From Zygophlyctis sp. KS116 (Eukaryota; Chytridiomycota): a DNA stretch of 20,187 nucleotides. The translations under genes were made by a program, and so were the position numbers. Every line of letters starts with the position of its first letter. The stretch's first letter is position 1. The DNA is taken from contig BAAFSQ010000183.1 of the NCBI GenBank assembly GCA_054661495.1, positions 1 to 20,187 on the forward strand, given 5' to 3'. The notes beneath the pieces are model-generated. The model worked only from the letters and a program-made list of their open reading frames with translations. It did no database searches and was not told the origin of the DNA. Below are positions 1 through 7,567 of this stretch, piece after piece.

Positions 1-1545
1 GATCTTCCAAGCAGAGGATCTGGAGAGAATGACTGTGATAGTGGGTTAGAGAATGCTATTTTGGGTTTTGGTATTAAAAAAGGTCCATTTTTCAAGTCCA
101 ATGGGTTATCAGTGTTTTCATTTGATTTCTTTTGAGCAGGTTTTGGAGTGCATGAAACCCAAGAGTCTAACATTGGTTCATAGCGCAAATCGAATTTAGT
201 GCTATACGCAGGATTTAGTTTAACATGATCTTTGAGATTAGCAAGCAAAGACTGACACTTTTCTAAATGAATTCGATCTTCATTTTTTAATATTTTATGT
301 TCCAAAAATACCAAGATTTTGATTGCAGCCTCATAATATGAATAGTATTCCAAATGCTGAGCGATTATTATGAATTGTGCCTCTGATATATTTTCGACCT
401 TATCAATGTGTTGATCTATTAATAATTCAGACAGATGTGAACACCAAAGCCCCATAGATTCTTTAGATATATTTTCAAGATAAGAAATCCCTTGAACCAA
501 TAATCCGATTGCAATTTCTATTGGCAATTTAAGAATATGAACCAACCCATTCATTAAATCACATATTTGAAAAGAAACATCACTCAATATACGAGATTCA
601 GACTGAAACATTGCATTAAAGTATGAAAAATGTGAATGACACACTTTCAAATTAAGTAAATCCGACCTATTATAATTAATAGCATCAATAATAATCTGAA
701 TCAGGCTTTTTAAGAGATGTACTTTATACTTTTCATCAATCACAGAATAAATATATTCATCTCCTACATCTCTCTCTGTAACATTTGACGAAACAAACTC
801 AAACCATGCTTGTTTCTTGTTCCAAATTTCAACACAATTTCCAATAAATTGAACATTATCCAAACTTGATGATCCCGTTAATTTCCAATGGGCTTTTAAT
901 AATTCAAATCCCTTGATATTTAAACTTTTCAAATACCTGATATGACAACTTTTTATCAAGACATGCATCAATCATACTTTTTATAATCCATGGAATCTTT
1001 AAATACTTTATATGCAACTCTACCAAATGCTGTAAAAGAACCCATCTTTTTTCTTAAAATAAATTAAATTACCTTCTAAATTGAAATGGTATATTTCTAT
1101 ACCAAACTTCTTCTAAAACGTGAGCGTGATCTAAACTTTGATCCATTGGTGCAGTTTTAGCAAGATTAAATGACGCAAACATGACTAATTTCTGAGGAAT
1201 TTTACAATCATGATCAGCCAATTTCTCCAAAATTTCATAAATAAAATTATCAACAACATTTTCCGCACGTTGAAGTATTTGCATGGATGAGCTCGTCCGG
1301 TTCAAATGATAATGTGTGCCACGAAACGTTGTTTGTGTAGAAATACTCTTTGACATTTCCAAGTTTGAAGATGGCGACACAGAACAGAACGCATTTAAAC
1401 TAGAAATTTTTGATTTAGTGTGCCTGAGTATTCTTTTAATCTTTCGTATATCATACTCATAACTCATTGCAGACGGTGGCACCAAAAATGTGGCACCAAT
1501 GAAGAAAATTTTCAAATCTTGAGTTAGGGTTACAGTTGCGACCAT
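1..1545 (-). CDS. Large alpha-helical protein of unknown function, C-terminus cut by window edge
   Basis: I do not recognise this protein. It starts at the ATG at 1545-1543 and is read as three exons: 1545-1073, 1045-937 and 911 to beyond position 1. The introns are 27 nt (1046-1072) and 25 nt (912-936). Joined, they give about 497 residues with no stop before the window edge. The N-terminal ~70 residues are basic and Ser/Thr-rich. From about residue 85 the sequence is a long run of amphipathic helices without catalytic motifs, suggesting a helical-repeat scaffold. A Pro/Ser/Asn-rich stretch begins near the cut end. Intron 1 skips an AAG at nt 20 and uses the AG after a run of six A; the nearer acceptor would give an early stop. 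It is divergent from the arrestin gene with only 46 bp between start codons. Met27 is an alternative start. The exon structure is well supported; the function is open. Confidence 0.72.
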
Positions 1546-1547
1546 AA

Positions 1548-1563
1548 AATTTTTCTGGTTTTG
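1548..1563 (+). promoter_or_regulatory. Promoter-proximal 16-nt repeat, copy 1
   Basis: AATTTTTCTGGTTTTG lies in the 46-bp divergent spacer, ending 28 nt before the arrestin ATG. An identical copy lies at 6481-6496, ending 21 nt before the preferred start of the next unknown + strand gene. The shared position relative to a start codon suggests a core-promoter or 5' UTR element. This is inference from two copies. Confidence 0.35.
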
Positions 1564-1591
1564 AAATGAGTAAAATTTGATTGGTCGTTAA

Positions 1592-3140
1592 ATGCTCTCA
1601 AGTAATCAATTGAATTCAGCGACTGTAAAGGAAGTATCATTAAAGTCTCTTGATGGCGATAATAATTTTGAGGTTTGTGCCGGTCAGCGCATCAGTCTGC
1701 GGATCTTGTTGGTTTTAACTGGTCCAATCTCTGATGTTCAAGTTTATTTGGGAGTCAGGGGAACTGCAAGAGGGATCAAGAGCGATTTTAGTACTGAAGG
1801 CGCATGGTTTACAAAGAGATTAGCTACTTCGAATCAATTGATTTTTGATGGGACTGAAAAAGGAACGGGAGGAATTTTGCATGGTGGCACTCATGGTTTT
1901 GATCTGAATTTAAATATTGATGATGTAAAAGAAGAAGGGATCGATGTCCTTCCTCCAAGTTTTAGATGCGAAGATGATGGGATATTAATCTATGTTAAAT
2001 ATCTTATAAAGGTTTTAGTGGTTTGGCCAGGGCCTTTAAATTCAAAGCTAAAAAAGGATGCTATTTCAGAACTTTATATTAGGGACTCTCCAAAACAATT
2101 TGCATTATGGCTTACTAATCCCTATCCATATCTATTCTCAAAATCTGGTCTTTCAGCCTTGACAAAACCAGTAGATCGGAGAAGAAAACCGGTTCATCAT
2201 AGTCATGAAATTGAATGGAATTTTGCATTCTCTAGACAGTCTGTGATTCCAGGTGATATTTTAAAATGTTTCTTTGTATTTAGAACCTCTATTCTTTCTC
2301 AAGTTTCTCAAGTTAGAGTTGCACTTTTGCAAAGAACAAAATACAAATCTCAATCTTTTGGATACATGGAATATCTAGATGGGACAAGACTTTTGGAAAA
2401 AGCTAGGATTATGGATAAGGAAGATGGTGTTTCTCAAGAGAAGCTTCTTGATTTTACACTAACTATTCCAAAGGATGCAAGTCCTACAATGCGCTTAGAG
2501 ACAATGTCACATGAATTTTATGTAATTTGTGAAGTCTTGTTTAAGGATCGATCACAGTATATGCGTTTAATTGAAGCACCACTCCGTATTACAAGTCATA
2601 AACCTAATATTTTGGAAAAGATTGAGTCTTTATCCTGTCAGAACCTAATTTCTTCATTGGAACCACCTAATCAGCCTTCAAAAAATAGTATGATTGTTGT
2701 GTATTCATTTTCTCCATCTACAGAAGACGAAATTCTATTAGAATTGGGTGATTTATGTGACATACTGTATTTTATATATTTTTAATCTTAGGAAATCATT
2801 TGATGATGGATGGAGCATAGTTTTCAACCATACAAAATTCAAAAAAGGACTGGTTCCTACTTTTTCGCTTTCCTTCCCTCTAATTCTTCCTACACTCCAT
2901 AATGAAGATAAACTTATTGGAAAACACATGCAAACTATTATAGGAGATTTAAGAAGATTGTGCAAAATGGAGGAACGTTATTCACTACATCTTGAATGTC
3001 TGAACAGAGTTGATGATTCAAATCAAGTTACATGTCCTGAATTAGCATATCTACTTCATCCAAAATCTCGAATTACTCGTATTCTAAAGCATGGAGTGGA
3101 AGAATGCTCTTCTTGTATGGCTCATGAAGGTGTGCTCTAG
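1592..3140 (+). CDS. Arrestin-fold protein with C-terminal SH3 domain
   Basis: Two exons, 1592-2766 and 2792-3140, separated by a 25-nt intron at 2767-2791, give 507 residues. Residues ~10-165 resemble an arrestin N domain, including an LPPSF motif followed by a Val/Tyr-rich beta strand. Residues ~205-335 resemble an arrestin C domain, with the typical 'IPGD' turn before a beta strand. Residues ~367-415 form an SH3 domain: a YSF motif (ALYDY-like), then acidic Glu/Asp, ELGDL, DDGW and GLVPTF. The intron falls inside the SH3 domain, and only splicing restores it. A further ~90 residues follow. Alpha-arrestins are trafficking adaptors, often recruiting ubiquitin ligases to membrane cargo; I see no obvious PPxY motif, so the SH3 may provide the partner contact. 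The DUF599 membrane-protein gene begins 16 nt after its stop. The arrestin assignment is by fold-like pattern; the SH3 is clearer. Confidence 0.82.
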
Positions 3141-3156
3141 GGTTAATAAAGTGAAA

Positions 3157-3944
3157 ATGAATGATGTTGAAATTGTAAACATTATAGCAATCTCCTTCTT
3201 TGCAATTATGATATGTGGCTATCACCTATATTTATATTATGTCCTGAGAAAAGACCGCAGTCGACTAGTCTATGGACTAACATCATCGGCCAGAAGAGTT
3301 TTTATCGCTCAAATCATGAATCGAAAGAATCAAATTCTTGGAGTTCAAACGTTAAGAAATTATGTAATGATGTCTTCTGCCATGGCCACTGCTGCCATGT
3401 ATGTAATTATCGGACTTTTAGCATTTCTTGGTGTTGTAAGCACCAAGCAGATTGATTTACAAAATTCACCAATCTCACTTAGCTTATTATATGATCCTTG
3501 GTTTGCTGGAAAAGTAATTCAATTTACCACTAAGACTAGGTTGTACTATTGATTGTGACTTTTATGTGCTCATTCTTTTACTTTTCACAAGCAATGAGGT
3601 TTCTAAACCATACTTGTATTCTTATGAATATAAATATAACTGATGACGAAGTTTCAAAGTTGGATAAGAATGCTTTATTAGCGTATCAGAGACTTAATGC
3701 AGATGTAGTAGGAGATATGATGAATCGAGGAGCTTATTGTAATACAGCTGGGTTTAGAATGTATTATCTATCTTTCCCAGTTATAGCTTGGATAGGAGGA
3801 GGATATTATATGATTGCGGCTACTTGTGTTTTGGTTTTTGTATTGAGACAAGTGGATTTTAATTTGGAAGATAAGCCTGGCAGAAGGAGTGCAAATGACA
3901 CTGCTCAGGATATTATAGAAATGTCTGAAAAGTCTGATGACTAA
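3157..3944 (+). CDS. DUF599 family integral membrane protein
   Basis: Two exons, 3157-3513 and 3540-3944, with a 26-nt intron at 3514-3539, give 253 residues, the usual size for the family. Four hydrophobic segments are visible, near residues 5-25, 78-98, 118-137 and 195-220. The family signature is recognisable: an Arg-rich segment before an IMNRKN stretch, then QTLRNYVM followed by MATAAMY in the second helix, and FSQAMRFLNH at the end of the third. DUF599 proteins occur mainly in bacteria and plants, and their biochemical role is unknown. An upstream ATG at 3091 lies inside the arrestin-SH3 coding exon, so the ATG at 3157 is preferred. The gene follows the arrestin gene by 16 nt and precedes the deaminase start by 25 nt, all on one strand. 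Function cannot be inferred beyond a membrane location. Confidence 0.8.
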
Positions 3945-3969
3945 TAAATCGGAATTACTTTTATTAAAT

Positions 3970-4990
3970 ATGTTGATTGGACTTGTAGGTCCGGCTCTTG
4001 CTGGAAAGTCTACAATAGCTGAATATTTGGTTTGTCATTCTTTTACAAGGCTGCGTATTGTACACGGAGAGCCACAATCGGAGCATGAATTTAATTGTGC
4101 AGCACAAGTACTAGATTTTGTAATTTGCCAATGGAAAAATAATTTTGTATTGACTGGAATAGAAAAGTCTTCAGACTGGAAAGTACTTTTGAAAAGGCCA
4201 TTCTTTCTATTGATTGGAGTGGAATGTCCGGTTGGTGTTAGATTTCAGCGTGGAAATGGGCATCTTTCATTAGAGGAATTCGTTCGACAAGAAGATCAGA
4301 GTATCTACTGTGGAGAAATCGATAACTCAAAGAATGATGTAGTTGGAGGAATGATTGGGCTAAATCTGTCTGGAAATGCTTCATTATTCACTATTATGAA
4401 TCATGCTCATTTAAAGATTCTTAATATCTGCCAGAGTGTTTCAAACCTTTATAATTATCTGGATTATTTGGATTTGTTAAATCATGAAAGATTGAGGCCG
4501 AGTTGGGATACGTATTTTATGAAACTTTGTGATTTGGCAGCTAGTAGAAGCAATTGTATATAATCTATATTAAATTTTAGGCATGAAAAGACGGGTTGGA
4601 TGTATAGTCGTTAATGATAAGCGTATAATTGCAACTGGTTACAATGGGACACCTAGAGGTCTTCGGAATTGTAATGAGGGTGGATGTACACGGTGTAACT
4701 CGAATGCACCTTGTGGATCTTCACTAGATATGTGTCTTTGTTTACATGCAGAAGAGAATGCTCTTTTAGAAGCTGGAAGAGAAAGAGTGGAAAATGGGGG
4801 TCATGTCACACTGTATTGTAATACATGCCCATGTTTGGGATGTGCTAAAAAGATCATTCAAGTTGGTATAGATGAAGTAGTTTACTCTAAAGCATACGGT
4901 ATGGATATTTCAACAGAAACAATTTTCAAAGAAGCAGGAATAAAATTAAGACAATTTTCTCTTTTAGAAAACATTCAAATAGCCGAATAA
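3970..4990 (+). CDS. DCD1: Deoxycytidylate (dCMP) deaminase with N-terminal P-loop domain
   Basis: This enzyme converts dCMP to dUMP, feeding thymidylate synthase. Two exons (3970-4555, 4581-4990) and a 25-nt intron (4556-4580) give 331 residues, close to the yeast enzyme. The intron splits the conserved segment AASRSNCMKRRVGC, which is restored exactly by splicing. The C-terminal half carries the zinc and catalytic motifs: HAEEN (His ~251, Glu ~253) and PCLGC (Cys ~280 and ~283), plus the TGYNGTPRG substrate loop and additional cysteines in GGCTRCN. The N-terminal ~190 residues form the nucleoside-kinase-like domain typical of fungal dCMP deaminases, here with an intact Walker A (GPALAGKST, residues ~7-15). 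The start at 3970 (MLIGLVG) matches the fungal N-terminus; an upstream in-frame ATG at 3937 would overlap the DUF599 stop. The gene converges on the KH gene, with six bases between stops. Confidence 0.96.
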
Positions 4991-4996
4991 AACAAA

Positions 4997-6329
4997 TTAA
5001 GTGCCATATTTCGCTATTCTTCTTCTTTCTGCATCTAATCGTGCTCCAATCATACCAACAGCAATTACAATTTGTTGTGGATGTCCAGTAATCTTGAATT
5101 GTCTTTCTTCTATAGATCCTGTAGTTACTCCGGGAGGCAAATCAAGCATTTCAATATCACAGCGTGAAACTCTACGAATTTCATTAATATGCCGACCAGC
5201 TTTCCCGATGAGTGCACCAACAAAGTTACTTGGAACATTAACCAATTGGCTAGGATAAGATGGGATATTACTTAATGATTCAACATTATGATTAGCGAAT
5301 GACAATGAAGATAATGCGGGATCATACAAATGACCATGTGGTAGAGGAAAAGAAGAATGCGAGTATACTGGATTTATAAGCTGCGGGGCCATATAAGAAG
5401 ATTGTGGATAATCCTGAGAGCCTGTATAAAAAGGCTGAGGATATCCAACAGGTGATACTTCATGAAATTGCGGAATTGCGAAAGAGTTATAATTAGAAGT
5501 TTGTCCATACGAAATTTGAGTATTAACAAAATTATTAGATTTAGCAGGGATAATCGGAGTTGCATCTATATAAGGTTTTGGAACGAATGGAACATTTGCA
5601 GCTACTGATGCAGGAAACTCTAAAATAATTTCACTAATCTAATCTTTGAATTTTAAGTAAAATTACCATTAATACCGCAATCCGTATAGACTCTGAATCA
5701 CCAATCATATTCATTTTCCTTTCAGTAGAATCCAATAACAATCCTTGCTCCGCACTTATCCTACAATTTGACAGTTTTTGAATTTCCTTGACTTTAATTG
5801 CCTTTTTTCCAATGATGGCTCCCATAATTTCATGAGGAATTAGAAATCTCAATGTCAGTTTCTTGAAAGCACTTTCATCCGTCTTATACTGTTGATTCTC
5901 TGCTTTAACTAGAATTTTTGCAACTTGATATATTGCTTGTGAAACTTCTTCAGGGAGTCCGATTGCAGTTAATATTCTATCTGATGAAGCCATAATCATT
6001 TCCGAAACTGAAACTTTAGCATTAGATATTTCCTTTATTGCCGCAATTGTAGATCCGGATTTACCAATTACCAAACCAGAATAACTTGTAGGAATCAATA
6101 GACGAAGAAGTACAGAGCTATTACTTTTAGTCTCATTTGGCTTGACTCTTTTAAATGGTTTTCTATCTTTGCCATCATCTTGCCCATCATCTTCTTTTAT
6201 CAATGGTTCATTCTCAATCTTGTCTTCAAACAACTGAGGATGATCAGTAACTATCAGTTCTGATTCTTCTTCGAGCGATCTTTTGCGATCTGCTAGGATC
6301 TGATCAATATCTTGTGCCTCTTGACTCAT
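4997..6329 (-). CDS. Three-KH-domain RNA-binding protein (hnRNP K/PCBP/Hek2-Pbp2 type)
   Basis: Two exons, 6329-5667 and 5638-4997, with a 28-nt intron at 5639-5666, give 434 residues. An acidic/basic N-terminal tail (1-70) with a KRVKP-type basic patch is followed by KH1 (~73-141), KH2 (~157-225) and, after a 125-residue linker rich in Tyr, Pro, Ser, Asn and Gln, KH3 (~352-420). KH1 and KH3 have intact GxxG loops (GKSG and GKAG). In KH2 the loop reads GKKA, so the second glycine is lost, which may weaken nucleic-acid binding. The two-KH, linker, one-KH layout is that of poly(C)-binding proteins and yeast Pbp2/Hek2, which regulate mRNA localisation, stability or telomere function; the precise role here cannot be assigned. 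An AAG five bases before the chosen acceptor would lead to an immediate stop, so the downstream TAG is used. Confidence 0.92.
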
Positions 6330-6467
6330 TCAGAAAATATAAATTCAATAGGATAGGTTTTGAAACTTGCATTAATTAGATGATATTATGTCTACAATCA
6401 AGACAATCTAATGGAAATGATGAATAAGATTTCAACAAACCAGATAATCCTCCGGACATGATATACC

Positions 6468-6481
6468 TCCGTATATACGGA
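6468..6481. promoter_or_regulatory. Perfect 14-bp palindrome upstream of unknown gene
   Basis: TCCGTATATACGGA is a perfect inverted repeat 37-50 nt upstream of the preferred ATG at 6518. Its CCG-N6-CGG core has the form of a half-site pair for fungal Zn2Cys6 binuclear-cluster regulators. The 16-nt element at 6481-6496 starts on its last base. It lies in the 188-bp spacer between the divergent KH and unknown genes. A regulatory role is inference; it would instead be coding if the ATG at 6458 were used. Confidence 0.35.
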
Positions 6482-6496
6482 ATTTTTCTGGTTTTG
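6481..6496 (+). promoter_or_regulatory. Promoter-proximal 16-nt repeat, copy 2
   Basis: This is an exact second copy of the element at 1548-1563 (AATTTTTCTGGTTTTG), ending 21 nt before the ATG at 6518 and beginning on the last base of the palindrome at 6468-6481. A 16-nt exact match at the same distance from two unrelated start codons is more than expected by chance, although the T-richness weakens the argument. Confidence 0.35.
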
Positions 6497-6517
6497 GATT
6501 CTCTTTTGAGATTTAAA

Positions 6518-7519
6518 ATGAAATTTAAACTCAAGAAATGGAAACATGATGAATCAGATAAAAGGCTCTGGTTTTCTTCTTCACGAGTCTCTAGTATGAT
6601 GTCTTTTGAATCAATTACTGAAAAAAAGAAGTGGAATTTCTCATTTCTTAAAAAAACAAATAATATTACTACAAAACAAATAGAATCACAATCTACAATA
6701 ATCTTGGAAGATGAAGGTACAAGTTTACAAAACTTTATAGAACCTGTAGAAATCCAAAAAACACTAAAATCTACACCAGAATTATTGGAAAATCTATCAC
6801 AAATCACTATTAAACAATCTGAATTAAATTTATTAGAGTCTCCTTGTGAAATACCTCTAGGAAGAAATTTATTTACTCCTAAATTCAAAGGCATCCGATA
6901 CTTTCATTCAAGACAGTCTGGAAAGATTTCACCAGAGTATTTAATTAGAGAAAAACATAATTCTCGTAGAACTTGGAGTCCTACTGACCTTGATTCTGGA
7001 ATATGGAATTCTTTATCTCTACAAATACCACCATCTCCAGTTTTACTACCTGAAACTATTCAATCTCAAAATCAAATTTATATAAAACCTCAAGTCTCTA
7101 ATAGGAGTATAAAACAGACTGTAAATTCTATATTTCAAAAATTATTATCTGATCCATCAATTAAATCCCGTATTTCTAAAAAACCTTCAATTCAATCACT
7201 AGACAAGCCCAGAATTCCATATAACAATATTAAACACCTTCCAAACAATCTGAATGAACCATTAACAGAGAGCAGTAACATTGAAGTTTTTGAACAAGAA
7301 ATGATTTCTAGAATCAGGAAAAGGAATAAACGAGCGTGGACGTCTGAACCCAAAGAATCAAAGTCAACTTCAGAATGGTCAATATTTAGTTGGATGGGAG
7401 CACCCTCACTTACACTGAATGCATTAGCATTACCAACTCTTGTGATACCATTTACGCATTTTAGAGATCAGAGTCTTGATCATCATATTGAGCTATCGTC
7501 ACTTGGTTCCGACTGTTGA
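6518..7519 (+). CDS. Uncharacterised basic Ser/Lys/Ile-rich protein
   Basis: I do not recognise this intronless gene, which is 333 residues from the ATG at 6518. An in-frame ATG at 6458 would add 20 residues, but these lie over the palindrome and 16-nt promoter-like element, so the later start is preferred. The protein is basic and low in complexity, with many Ser, Lys, Ile and Asn, and looks largely disordered. The N-terminus is very basic (MKFKLKKWKHD). A short segment near the C-terminus is more ordered, with an EWSIFSWMGAP motif followed by a small hydrophobic stretch (LTLNALALPTLVIPF) that could be a helix or membrane-associated segment. No signal peptide or catalytic motif is visible. 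The long open frame supports a real gene over the antisense frame at 6376-6894. It precedes COG5 by 48 bp. Confidence 0.65.
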   Translation: MKFKLKKWKHDESDKRLWFSSSRVSSMMSFESITEKKKWNFSFLKKTNNITTKQIESQSTIILEDEGTSLQNFIEPVEIQKTLKSTPELLENLSQITIKQSELNLLESPCEIPLGRNLFTPKFKGIRYFHSRQSGKISPEYLIREKHNSRRTWSPTDLDSGIWNSLSLQIPPSPVLLPETIQSQNQIYIKPQVSNRSIKQTVNSIFQKLLSDPSIKSRISKKPSIQSLDKPRIPYNNIKHLPNNLNEPLTESSNIEVFEQEMISRIRKRNKRAWTSEPKESKSTSEWSIFSWMGAPSLTLNALALPTLVIPFTHFRDQSLDHHIELSSLGSDC

Positions 7520-7567
7520 TTATTAATAATTGCTTTTACATTTTGAATTTATACAAAAACTTGAAAA

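Noticed and set aside
1524-1532. Telomere-like TTAGGGTTA
   Set aside because: A single unit lying within coding sequence of the left-edge gene; no tandem array, so no telomeric or interstitial repeat is claimed.
3091-3156. Upstream start for the DUF599 gene
   Set aside because: It lies inside the coding exon of the arrestin-SH3 gene; the ATG at 3157 follows that stop and begins at the first membrane helix.
3937-3969. Upstream start for dCMP deaminase overlapping the DUF599 stop
   Set aside because: The fungal enzymes start with an MLIG-type sequence, which matches the ATG at 3970; the extra 11 residues have no support.
6379-6460. Possible tiny divergent gene (MSGGLSGLLKSYSSFP..., 27 residues, minus strand)
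   Set aside because: No recognised family and no convincing splice continuation; a 30-nt intron could extend it only into the KH gene's leader. Kept only as a possibility.
6376-6894. 172-residue antisense frame opposite the unknown + strand gene
   Set aside because: It is Ser/Phe/Ile-rich shadow coding with no recognisable features; the + strand frame is twice as long and preceded by promoter-like elements.
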